Assembly (NCBI GenBank): GCA_003996215.1
Contig: QJPP01000809.1
Span: 186,001-250,000 of the forward strand
Reading direction: 5' to 3'
DNA length: 64,000 nt
Source: Jaltomata sinuosa
Taxonomy: Eukaryota; Streptophyta; Magnoliopsida; Solanales; Solanaceae
Position numbers and translations under genes: made by a program. A model generated the notes under the pieces. That model was not told the DNA's origin and did no database searches. It saw only the letters and a list, made by a program, of their open reading frames with translations. Of this stretch, positions 10,211-20,385 are shown one piece after another. The first letter of the stretch is position 1. Each line of letters opens with the position of its first letter.

Positions 10211-12273
10211 GATATAATTTTTATTCAAAAGCCCATGTCTTAAAGAAATACGAAAATGTAAGAGTTCATATTAAGACGAGATATCAGAAGTCTCACACCT
10301 CATCAAAGATCTCATCAAGTTCTTCTTTCAATATTATTTTTAATTAATTAACGTGTACATATCGTACGTGAAAATTAAGCTTAAAAAAATTATATTATTT
10401 TAAATTCAGTTGCTAATTATTAATATTTATTATTCTTTTATATATTTTATATTGATTAACAATTTGACGTAACGCACATGTGCAACACGTACACTAAATT
10501 AGTATATTTAAATATATGAACTTATGCAACGTAAATTTGAATTAATAGAAACAATAAATTTTGAATACTCGATGAGTATACAAACAAAAAAAATAACCCC
10601 GAAACATATTACTAGTAAATTTTCACTTCTTGGTAGTTGAATAACGTATTAAATTATGTTTTTTTTTTAAAAAAATCCAATATAAAACAAACTGCAAAAC
10701 TAATACGAAGTATTCTCGTATAATTCTAAACCACATATCTGATATCTATAAAAATTAATCAAGATATATGAAATATTAATTTTTAAAAGGAAATCTTTCA
10801 TATTCCAATATGTAGGAAAAATGCAAACTTTACATCATATTCAGATAGAGATAGGTTTGGGGTAATCAGAAGCGGACCTAGAACAAAATATATGAGTTCT
10901 CGAGAATTCAGACTTCAGTAGTTATTACTCATACTTTGTATATATATTAAAAAATTTACTAAATATTTGATTGTGAATTCAGTTGTTATTATATATCAAC
11001 TTAAGATTGTTATTGAAGCCCATAAATTTTAAATCTTAAATCCGCCAATGGTGGGGTTGGATATGGTTTATATTTCTTATCATGATTATATGAGTGGAAT
11101 CCTAGATGGACTCGAAATGCATAATTGTCCTTTGTCTCTCTTGTGATCTAAAGTTGTACCTGATATGATTAAGTTTGTGAAAGCATTTTGAGAAAAGTTA
11201 AATACAGTCACGTTGAAGACCCTACTTAATTTGTCAATTTAATTAGAGATAACATTGTTACGTACTTACGTTGTCTCACTTATCTGCTTTCTTTGATTTG
11301 CTTGGATCAAAGCTTGCATCGGCTAATTAGGTTCCTTTGGCTATGCTGTCATTAGTGGAGATTACTTTCTAATAAAATGCTTTCGATCGTTAGGTACGGA
11401 GAAAAAAATATAATATGCATCTCATGCAATTACCTCTCTAGCTATAACAAACAAGTAACAAAGGAGATGTTGCGTGAACCCAAGTTGTTTTTTTAAGATC
11501 AATGAATGACTTCTTTTCTTTCTAATCTGGACTCTGGAGTAAAAGTTTTATTATAATAAGAAAATTTCATAGAAGGTTCTTCAGTAATATATCTGGTTAA
11601 CGAGGATCTATCTTTGCAAGGCTCAATTGTCATTCTCCCATTACTCAAGTCGTACAAATTGCTAAATTATTATTTTAATTGATGAATGATCGATGTGCTT
11701 TGAGAGGAGAGTTTCAGGTAGGGTGGTTTCTTGGTAATCTAGGTAACATTAACATTGTGAACTGTGGCTGACAATTTGTTAGCAATCTCGATGCCTCCAC
11801 TTTTGTCGTTGGCATCCAATGTTACTACTTCAAGGGGTCATTAATTTGATTTCTAATAAACTAAAACAATACAATAATCCTTGTATAATTTTTGCATAAG
11901 TAATACGCTGTCTGATGTTCATTATAAGGTTTACATAACCACTAATATGTTTGATTTCCATATTTATCAGTACATTATAAATCGAAGCATAATTGATGAG
12001 AAAATATAAAATTATAAAGGTTCTGATCAACCTCCTCCAAAGAAACAAATGACTGTGAATTCCAATTCCATTTATCCAATTCGGCTATACATTATATTGA
12101 AATCCTTTAATCTCATAGCAGCCTAGCATTAGCTGTCCACTGAAGTTATGTGTTAGTCTTGTATTGCAAACCAACGGCAGATTTGGAAAACCGCAGTGTG
12201 CTTTGGAATTCGATATGTATGTGCTGCTTCACATTTGAGATATTCTAAAATTGTAGTGCTCTATAGCAACAAG
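10211..12273. other. Intergenic, no protein gene seen
   Basis: AT-rich. At 10860-11050 lies a decayed dispersed repeat with edges 'agaagcggacctagaa' and 'aaatccgcc'. Related copies appear at about 36640-36830 and 38645-38840. Around 10460-10500 'gcacatgtgcaacacgtacac' resembles a transposon terminus. The 72-residue minus frame at 11830-12048 shows no family features. Confidence 0.4.
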
Positions 12274-12345
12274 GTCGTTGTAGTATAGTGGTAAGTATTC
12301 CCGCCTGTCACGCGGGTGACCCGGGTTCGATCCCCGGCAACGGCG
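12274..12345 (+). tRNA. tRNA-Asp (anticodon GTC)
   Basis: A 72-nt cloverleaf. The acceptor stem GTCGTTG pairs with CAACGGC, then discriminator G. The D arm has the A box TAGTATAGTGG. The anticodon stem CCCGC/GCGGG encloses loop CTGTCAC with GTC at 12307-12309, and the T arm has GGTTCGATCCC (B box). No intron. A T8 run at 12347-12354 is the Pol III terminator. It lies only about 140 bp upstream of the likely GIP1 transcription start. Confidence 0.97.
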
Positions 12346-12383
12346 ATTTTTTTTCTCTTTTGGGTCTTTTTGGTAGATCACAT

Positions 12384-12450
12384 TGGGCTCGGTATCGATG
12401 GAATGATACGATACGAAACCCACAAGCCCAAAGTTCTCCCATTATGGGCT
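12384..12450 (+). promoter_or_regulatory. Three TGGGCY (site II) motifs in the GIP1 promoter
   Basis: TGGGCT at 12384-12389, AGCCCA (its complement) at 12425-12430 and TGGGCT at 12445-12450. Clusters of this motif are bound by TCP factors in plant genes expressed in dividing cells, which suits a spindle-nucleation gene. The link to this gene is inferred from position. Confidence 0.5.
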
Positions 12451-12900
12451 AATAGGAGATCAACCCGAATCCAATTGATTTTGGCCCTAGTTTCAAATTT
12501 CGCACAGCTTTTTTCTGACCATTCTTCCTGTTCACTCTCCCTCACTCTCTTTGTTCCCCGCGATCAAGTTGTAAGCTCTCTCTCTCTCTCTCTCTCTTTT
12601 TTTTTTATTCGGGTAGTCGATCAACTGTGCTAGAAATATCTCCGCTCTCTGTCTCTTTATTCCAATGATTTTAATGATAAAGTACGAATTACGAATATTG
12701 TTTTCTTTCTCTTACATTTTAGTTGCTCCCCTGTGAATTAATTGTTCCTTATTAGTTGTGATTGTGTACTAATCCATGGAGGTCTCACATATATTCGGAA
12801 GAAATAAAGGAAATGAACGAAGATTAAAGGATGATATAGTGCATTTTGACTTAATTAATAAAAGGAGAAAGAGTATCAAGTAGGTTACCAAAAATTTGAT

Positions 12901-13098
12901 TTTTTTTTAATAATTGTGGCGTTCCGGCCAATTTGCGCGCACCTCAACTGATTCCACGGGGTTATAGGTAACTCTAGGCCAGGACAGATAGGAAGAAATC
13001 ACCTAATGTTTTTGTCTGTGCTGGGAATTGGAATTTGAACTTGAGACTTTATTGTTCTCAATTCACTTTATTGACCACTATATCACACTCTTGGGTGC
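12901..13098 (-). mobile_element. tRNA-derived SINE (family A), minus orientation
   Basis: The minus strand has an A-box-like TAGTGGTCAATAAAG near the head and a B-box-like GTTCAAATTCC, then a body ending 'ggaacgccac...' and an A-rich tail (T run at 12901-12909). Flanks ACCAAAAATTTGAT (12887-12900) and ACCAAAGTTTTGAT (13099-13112) are a target duplication with two mismatches. Same family as the copy at 47477-47718. Confidence 0.8.
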
Positions 13099-13254
13099 AC
13101 CAAAGTTTTGATCTTTTTCAACCTCATTTCACTTCCTGACTGTCTCAAATCTAATAGTATTTGAATTACTTCGAATACTTTATCATTGATCTATTTATAT
13201 GTAATATGCAGTTATTTGTATTGGTTTTTGTGTTTCTTACAAGTTAATATACAT

Positions 13255-13455
13255 TTTTGTGTCCCCAAGAGTATGGTTGAATGGTTGAGGAGTAGGAGTA
13301 GTAAGTAGTAATCTAGAGACCTTAGGTTCAAATCAAAGCTACAATACTTAGCGTGATCTCATTTGCCCTAACCTTGGTAAATAGATTTTCCATGCATTGT
13401 GCTTGTGGACTATTACAGACGCACAAGTTGGTTGAAGCACCACCATCATTTTAAA
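13255..13455 (+). mobile_element. Diverged SINE (family A), plus orientation
   Basis: 'tggttgaatggttgagg' (A-box region), 'gagaccttaggttcaaatc' (B box), 'ttagcgtgatctcatttgcc' and a terminal 'gcaccaccatcattttaaaaa' follow the same order as family A on the other strand. Strongly diverged, and no clear target duplication. Confidence 0.6.
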
Positions 13456-14245
13456 AACAATCAATATGCATTTCATTTGCATCTGGTGGAATAAGCTCCG
13501 AAGTTGTGATGGTGTACTAATGTAACTAATATGCCTTTGCGGTCTTCTATGCCTATACAGGAATGAAGATGGAACAGTAATATAGTGTATCTTGACTTCA
13601 AATGTACGGTCGTTTTCATTCTTTCAAATCTTCAGTAAGCGAAATAATGCCATAAATATGGAGTGTTTTTCATTATTTTGTGAATTTCAGCACGAAATAT
13701 GAAAATTATAAAATTCATGTAATTTACCAAAATCTTTTAGTTATGCAACTGCAGAATTCAAGTTTCTGACCATCGGAAATATAATAATTTTTGAATTATA
13801 TTCATTTCAAATATCCCTTAAATCCAAACCAGTCTATCACATAAACCGGTGAACTAAGGTTTTTATGTTAGAGAACTTGATAATTAATGCTTTTTTTGAA
13901 TACTAATTTCTGTGTCTATCAATACTATTGCTATTAATAGAGAATAAATTTTATATTTGAATCCCTCTTCCTGTCTGATTAATCTGCTTAAATTCCAGAT
14001 TATTCGACTGTGCGTTCCTCACTATCCAAAAGGTTTTAGAACTCAGTATTTTCTCATCGTTTCAAGTTGATGTAGGAAAATAAAACAAGCTGATCCAGTT
14101 CTAAATATTTCTATTTCAGAAAATTGATATTCATTTCTTTGTCTGTTCACTTTAATGGGTTCTGTTGTACAAGGAATGGATTGAAACATAAATTCTGTAG
14201 CTATCACCTTTTCCTATTCGTGATTGTGGATTTACAGTTTCTCAA

Positions 14246-14467
14246 ATGGATCCAGAAGCTGCACGCAATGCACGGGATTCACTGGATCTGGTATTTCATA
14301 TGTCTAACATTCTTGACACTGGACTTGATCGTCACACTTTATCCGTTCTGATTGGACTCTCTGAAATGGGTTTCAACCCTGAGGCCTTGGCGGCTGTAGT
14401 TAAGGAGCTTCGCAGAGAAACACAGGCTTCTTCTTCTGTCCAATCAACCGCTCCATCAGCACCTTAG
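14246..14467 (+). CDS. GIP1: MOZART1-like / GCP3-interacting protein 1 (mitotic-spindle organizing protein 1)
   Basis: A single coding exon of 73 residues. The family is a very small subunit of the gamma-tubulin ring complex that binds the N-terminus of GCP3 and helps recruit and activate microtubule nucleation at the nuclear envelope and cortex. The core from 'LDLVFHMSNILDTGLD' (about 13-28) through 'RHTLSVLIGLSEMGFNPEAL' (29-48) to 'VVKELRRE' is characteristic. The Ser/Thr-rich tail is variable in plants. Length is normal for plant GIP1. The ATG at 14246 is chosen because homologs start MDxEA. Upstream in-frame ATGs belong to another reading or lie before the acceptor at 14237. Whether this is the GIP1 or GIP2 paralog cannot be decided here. 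Confidence 0.93.
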   Translation: MDPEAARNARDSLDLVFHMSNILDTGLDRHTLSVLIGLSEMGFNPEALAAVVKELRRETQASSSVQSTAPSAP

Positions 14468-15800
14468 GCAGATTAATTTTAAATCCCATTTGATTGCTGA
14501 AATTTGATGGAACAATCTCAGGAGGAGCTCTTTCTTAACCCTTTTCTTCTTCCCTGTTGACTTATGTGTAAGTGGTTCATTCTCTTTTCCTACTTTGGCA
14601 TTAAACACAAGTGTTCCCTTTGAGGCTTATTTGGAGTGAGCCGTCTGCTTATCTTTTGTTATGCAAGCTTTCTCCGTTTCTTTGAAATGTCAACTGGCTG
14701 ATGTGTGTATTTTTATTTACTACGCTTTGTAAGATTATATCTTATTGCTAATACTGGATAAATATTGAAAAGTTCAATCCAAAAATTGGCTATTTTATCA
14801 TCGTCTACTTTGTTGGGTGTTCTAGTATTGCCAGCAAGTACTTATCGAGGTCTAGTATTAATGGAGTTCAAAAGGATGCATTTACTAGCTGCTGATTAAA
14901 TATTTGGTGAGGTGTATTCTTTCCAATGCAACCTTGAATGACCAACTAAATCATTAATCACATAACCATTGAGCAATTGTGATCAATTCCGCAGTTTGCA
15001 TTCCATACGTGCTTTTATCCTTTTAGAGTGGCTTCTTTTTTTAGTTGAAGAACTATTGAGATTGTTGAAGAAACTTGGTCAGCAAATGATTTTTCTGTTT
15101 GTGCATCCTATGCCAATTGTGTTGTCTTATATACAAAAAAGGTGAGGTCTTTATGTGGAAAGCAGTCCCATATTGTGTAAACTTGTAACGTCTTTGCTAC
15201 ATTAATGTATCAAAGATAATACGATCTTAGAATTTTCTGTATGACTTCATATCCAGTATCTGATCTAACAATGGGGATGCACTCCAAAGAATGTTGGCTT
15301 TTCATCCATCTGTTGTGTGTTTATTTCTGCTTTTCATTTAGATTTCTTCTCTCAAAACACTGATTTGTTTCTGTTACTTATGTCACTCAAGACAGATAGA
15401 AGTCGTCCAAGTTAGTTGAGTCCTGGTTCAAATATTATCTTTTCTTTAAATGGAGAATTGCACATTGTAATATTTAGAGTCTCACTGTAGTAAAGCTTAT
15501 ACTTTTCAACTGAATTCCAGTACAGCTACTGTGTCTGAGCGAGTAGAGCATTAGAGCCTCTGTTAAGCTGATATATATGAAATGGTTCTAAACCTTGAGT
15601 GAAAATTCTTGTTTCTCTAACATTAAAATTCCTTGTATGGGATGAAGTGTTGGTTAGTCACGTCCAGAAGATAATAGTTGCGGAGATAACCACCTGTCAC
15701 TTTTCGACTCACCCACCTGTCGAATCAGTATTGCACTCCATACATAAAATTATCACCGATCACCACCTTCATCAGTAACATGGCCCACGTGGTTAATGTT
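14468..15800. other. GIP1 3' region and intergenic, no further gene
   Basis: A normal-looking 3' UTR follows the stop codon. Beyond about 14800 the sequence is AT-rich with no open frame of interest on either strand. Confidence 0.4.
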
Positions 15801-15967
15801 TTTTTTTTCTTTTTTGATTTCTCGCATTGGAGCTCGATTATATTCGGCTCGCGCATTCTGGGGGCAGCGCTCCCAACAAAGATTTTTTTCATATCCAGTA
15901 CTTGAACTCGAGACCTCTGATTAAGAGCGAAAGAATCTAATCATCCCACCACAACCTTGTTGGTCAT
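15801..15967 (-). mobile_element. tRNA-derived SINE (family B) with exact 12-bp target duplication
   Basis: Minus orientation: the head 'accaacaaggttgtggtggg', B box 'gaggtctcgagttcaag', body 'tttgttgggagcgctgcc' and A tail (seen as the T run at 15801-15809). GTGGTTAATGTT occurs at 15789-15800 and exactly again at 15968-15979, fixing both ends of the insertion. Confidence 0.88.
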
Positions 15968-15979
15968 GTGGTTAATGTT

Positions 15980-16639
15980 AATAACTAGGAGTAATTTGGT
16001 AAAAGCACGTCTCAAGAAAGCATCACAGTGGCCTATGGTTTGATTATATGCCAATGTCTATGACGTTCCAACCCAGATGTTTTAATTTTGAAGCAGCATA
16101 TAAATAGGATATTAAGATCTGAACTTGCTTCACTTATCATCTTAATTAATTAACACCTCTTTTCATGCCATTAATATTATAAACAATAAATACAAGATAT
16201 AATTTTCTAAATTTTTCCTATTTATTAGATAAAAAATTTAGAATTGAGCAGTAAAAATATGTGATGGAGGACTCTGTTAAAGGATCCCAAAGACCAACAC
16301 CGAATTGAAGTTTGATCTGGAACCACCTGAGTGCCTGACCTGCTACAGACTACAGTAATTTTGTTACTATTAAATGTTACTGCAAATTAGTACCAATTCT
16401 TTATGCATAAAACCCATTAGTTTTTTTTAGAATTTGAACGAAGGCACGACAAAATAATCACATATTTTTTAATTCTTTTTACACCATTTAGGTGCTTCCC
16501 CACCTGCTCTTCTGTGATTAGAACCCACTACCTTAAAATTGAAAGTGAATGATGTTTTAACACAATTCAAAATGTGCTTTAATCATACAATAATATATTG
16601 AGTGAAATTTTATGAGTAGTTTCGAGAACACTGTATGGT
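15980..16639. other. Intergenic, nothing recognised
   Basis: AT-rich, with no open frame of interest and no clear repeat structure. Confidence 0.35.
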
Positions 16640-17440
16640 CAATTGCAAAACAAATGGCTTAAGTTTGCATATTGGATAAAAAAATAGCCTTTTGACATAT
16701 ATATTTCCAATTCATAGCCTTTGGGTATTAATGTGTATAGAAACTGTATAATTATTGTATACAATATGTATATGTATAATATTTTTACAGAAACTGTATA
16801 GGATGTGTATCGAAATTATATAATTATTGTATAGAATATGTATCTGTATAAGATTTCTATAAAAACGATATATATTGTGTATAAAATAGTATAATTATTG
16901 TATAAAATATGTATTTGTATAAAATTTCTATAAAATGTGTATAAATTTTTTATAGAATTATTGTATAAAATATGTATTTGTATTATGTATAGAAATTGAG
17001 TTATTGTATAGGATATGTGTAGTGGATTATAAGTGAAATTTGAATTTTTCTTCCGTCTAGGATTTTTTGTGATTTTTTTGAAATTCTTTTTTGGTTGTTG
17101 GTGAGGTTTTTTGAATGGGGAAAAGTGAGGGAGGAGATTTTCCGACGAAGAAGGTGCAATCAGAGGTTGTTATTGTTGTCGTGTGGCAGCCGATAGTGGA
17201 TTTTCTGGTGAAGAAGCTGGCAAGGCAGCTGGATTTTACGGTGTTTTGTCAATCTCCGACGGTCGCTATTACGACTGCGCCGGAGCAAACTCAGCCGCTA
17301 GTAATGACGTCCGGTCCACAAATCGTACCAGTGAAGCTAACGCTGGTGCTAGAAATTGGGAATTAAAATTCACTGGCCATTCGATTAGCATTTATTTTGA
17401 CCGAATGGCCATATTTGTCTATCCCTTAAAAAAATTTATT
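16640..17440. mobile_element. Candidate non-autonomous DNA transposon with internal tandem repeats
   Basis: Four or so imperfect units of about 60-75 bp built on 'gtataattattgtata' and 'aatatgtatttgtata' fill 16735-17010. A GC-richer segment follows (17100-17370) with an 83-residue open frame that I do not recognise. 'atagcc' words on the left and 'gaccgaatggccatattt' on the right suggest element ends, but exact termini and a target duplication were not found. Confidence 0.35.
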
Positions 17441-17890
17441 CAAAAATGTTTAATGGTTATTCTCACACATATTTTATTTGAATCATCGTAAAAAAGAAGA
17501 AATAGTAGTGGAAAATTCAGTGTTTCAATGAGAATTTATTTCCCGTCTTTTCAGTGAGCTGATTGAGTGAAAAATGAATGGAAAAATCATGTTTTGTACT
17601 ATAAATTTTTTACTGATTCGTGATGGGAAAAGTATTTGTTTCTAATAGTAAGAGAATAGAATGTACGAAAATCTTACCACTACACGGAAGTAGAGAAAAT
17701 GTACTTTAACAATATTAAATATATATTTAAAATATTCAACTCATATTTAATTAGTGACGGGTCAAATATTTTATGAATTTCTTTCGACCCGACCCGAACA
17801 ATTTGTAGCACTAATGCAACTACTAGTGCTAAAGGTAAAGAATAGTCAGGTCGGCGGTAGAGAATGAGATGCCTAGTTGCTGACTTTAGC
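17441..17890. other. Intergenic before HVA22
   Basis: AT-rich, no gene seen. A short 'gacgggtcaaatatt...gacccgacccg' stretch at 17757-17797 may be repeat-derived. Confidence 0.3.
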
Positions 17891-17896
17891 TGCCTC

Positions 17897-17904
17897 CACG
17901 TGTC
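17897..17904 (+). promoter_or_regulatory. ABRE (CACGTGTC) upstream of HVA22
   Basis: A perfect ACGTGTC-type abscisic-acid response element sits 163 bp before the HVA22 start codon, preceded by GCTGCCTC. In barley HVA22, ABA induction depends on an ACGT box plus a nearby coupling element. The same logic here is an inference. Confidence 0.55.
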
Positions 17905-18066
17905 TTCATATTATGAATGTGTTGTCCCTTTCTTTGTTTCAAACAACTCTAATAAACTGCAATTGAGTTCTCACTGATTCCGCAGACACAAAAAACTAAT
18001 TAGACTGAAATCTAGTTGCAGGCCCAAAAGCTTTTTTGTTTTTCAGGACACCAGAATAATAATATC

Positions 18067-19163
18067 ATGGGTAAATTCTCGACTGTGATGACTCACCTTC
18101 ATACTCTTGCCGGGTAATGCCTTTTCATTTTTATTTCCTCTTTCCGTTTCTAGTGAAGATTTCATTCTGATTTTGTTTTTGAAACTATATATCTCCATAT
18201 GCAGGCCATCGGTGATGTTGATCTATCCTCTGTAAGTATATATATTCCTTTAATGGTTTCAATAATCTTTTTTTAATATAATGATCTTAGATAAGAAGTT
18301 GTGGTGGTCGAGAATTAGAGTAGCTGAGTGTTTGTTTTCAAGAGTTTACGTCTTGTTTTTCATGATGAAGATATGCATCAGTAGTGGCTATAGAGAGCAC
18401 ATCTAAGTTGGATGATGAGCAATGGCTTGCTTACTGGATTCTCTATTCTTTTCTCATTCTCATGGAGATGCTCCTTCAACCCATGCTTCAATGGTAAATA
18501 ACCCCTCCCCCTTTCTTTAAGATAGCAAACAAAAGAACTACTAATACTAGTATATGAAAAGGAAAGGCCTGTAAGTACAATTGATAGCACTTACACACTC
18601 TAATATGATGTTCGATTTTGGTACTTGGTTTGTAGGATACCTATTTGGTATGATGTGAAGCTAGCAATTGTGGCATGGCTGGTTCTTCCCCAGTTTAGGG
18701 GAGCTGCTTTTATTTATGAGAAGTTTGTTAGGGAAAAACTCATCACCAAATATGGAGCTCGATATTTCAGAGACAAATCTACTTCTCCTGCCAAGGTGAT
18801 TTTTACGCCTTTCATTTAATTATATTGAACTGACTTAGAGGCATGTTAATGCTCTTTTTTTTTATTTTCAGGATGTTATATCATTCTTGCTATATTAATT
18901 GGTTATTGATTAATATATCATGCCTATCTGTGATATATGGTTAATGTAGGTCACCAACTTAAAATGAATAGATTTATATGATGCTAACATTTCACAAAAG
19001 AGAACATCGAATATTTCATGGGTCTTTTTTTTGCGAAAATATATACCCAGAAAGTGCATATAGTAATATATTTGATGCCAAGTCGATTGATTCTAATTAA
19101 TTATTCTTTTCTTCTATTGGTTTTTGGGGACAGGTGAGCGTGAATAAACCCAGTGAGGAGTGA
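18067..19163 (+). CDS. HVA22-like protein (TB2/DP1/HVA22 family)
   Basis: Five exons, 18067-18113, 18205-18231, 18371-18493, 18636-18795 and 19134-19163, give 128 residues. The family (DP1/Yop1/REEP relatives) inserts hydrophobic hairpins into the ER membrane and shapes tubules. Plant members are often induced by ABA and stress and inhibit vesicle traffic and autophagy. The signature 'LAGPSV' (14-19), 'YPLYAS' (23-28), 'DDEQWLAYWILYS' (39-51), 'WIPIWY' (66-71) and 'PQFRGAAFIYE' (84-94) is intact, with three or four hydrophobic stretches. It is closest to the short HVA22d/e type. Exon 2 is only 27 nt. The last exon adds just VSVNKPSEE, so the C-tail is short. All introns are GT-AG. Confidence 0.92.
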
Positions 19164-20184
19164 GGACTGATCGAGGAGGCGAATTTATGTGGAAGCGTTG
19201 CGCTCTCTATGTTCTAATCAGCGAAAAAACACTAGATCTGTAATACTATCAGAATAGGAATTGGTGAAGATAATGTGAATGTTATATCGAAATATGTAAT
19301 AATCGTCGTTTGCTTATCAATGAAGAGTTCTTAATTATTCCTTCCAGTTTTAGTTGATGCATGTATGGAATTAGCGCGGGAGATCTATTCGAGTTTATGG
19401 CCATATTGTAGCAACTTGTTAATTGGGGACGCTATGGATGTCTGCGTTTATGTAACAGCGCAAGTGATTTAAGGCTAGCTAGTAAAAGTTCGACTTAAAT
19501 TGGAGCAAAGAGAAATCTTGTCATTTTAGATTGAGAGCTCCAGTACATGGGAAAATCTTCATTTGGAGAACAAAAAATTATCCAAAACTTTCCAAGGAAC
19601 AATTCATTAAAGCTTTCCCTTTTAATTCTGCAAAACAAAGCAAATAAGACGAGACCAATCAGTTTTGAGTTGTTGAGTGACGATGCGAACTGAACTATCA
19701 AGGCTTTTAAACCAAGACTGAGAAAGCTCAATCAATAAAGAGTATTTTAGTGGAATGGCTGTTTTTTAATAAAGGAAACAAGCTTTCTCATTTTCTTTCA
19801 GGGAGATTAATTTGAGCTTGGGACGTTAGAGATTCCGAGTGTCATAAAATAGATAGGTACTGAAATAGTAATGATCATGTTTCTTGAAGTGCAAAGGCAA
19901 ATTTGCATCATTCGTATAGTTGCAACTTGCAAGTTTGATCCTTTTTCTCTATAAAAACAGTCCCAAGTATATGATAAATTGATATTTTTAGATTAATTCA
20001 AACGTAAGGTAATTTTATGGGTAAGCACAACAACGGCAAATGACTCGATTAAATGAAAATAGTTTCGACATAAAAAAAGAAAGTTATAATAACGAAAGAA
20101 ACATGTGATAATTTGATCTCAGCTAGAATTTGTCTATATCTCTTCCATACAAAAAGACACACCACGACCGCTTTGCCTACAAAT
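19164..20184. other. HVA22 3' region and intergenic
   Basis: No second gene seen. The 78-residue minus frame at 19495-19731 has no recognisable family and is probably chance. Confidence 0.35.
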
Positions 20185-20207
20185 ACGTGTCATGTTGCTT
20201 GCATGCA
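20185..20207 (+). promoter_or_regulatory. ABRE + RY pair upstream of the steroleosin-like gene
   Basis: ACGTGTC at 20185-20191 and CATGCA (RY, inside GCATGC) at 20202-20207 lie about 180-200 bp before the start codon. ABRE with RY is the usual combination in seed-storage and oil-body promoters (bZIP and ABI3/FUS3-type B3 factors). This agrees with an oil-body dehydrogenase, though seed expression is inferred. Confidence 0.55.
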
Positions 20208-20385
20208 GTGGTGCCACTATGAGTAAAATACAACACCGCTTTCCCCTTCATCTCTATCTCTATCTTTCTGCTTTGTTTTATGAATGATATCTTTGTTTTT
20301 TCATACACCATTAAACGTTGTTATAACTTGTAAGTTTTTGAGTCCATAAATACAATTTCACTTGTTCTGTCTGAGCAACGAAACA

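Larger units (their letters stand above)
12571..14237 (+). other. 5' UTR intron of the GIP1 gene, hosting two SINEs
   Basis: A likely donor GTAAGC at 12571 follows a CT-rich leader, and the acceptor TTTACAG ends at 14237, eight bases before the start codon. The intron begins with a (CT)n run and carries SINEs at 12901-13098 and about 13255-13455. Transcript data would be needed to confirm the leader exon. Confidence 0.55.

Noticed and set aside
17115..17491. Overlapping open frames of 83 and 102 residues
   Set aside because: Embedded in a candidate transposon with tandem repeats. No recognised domain, and no splice or promoter context.
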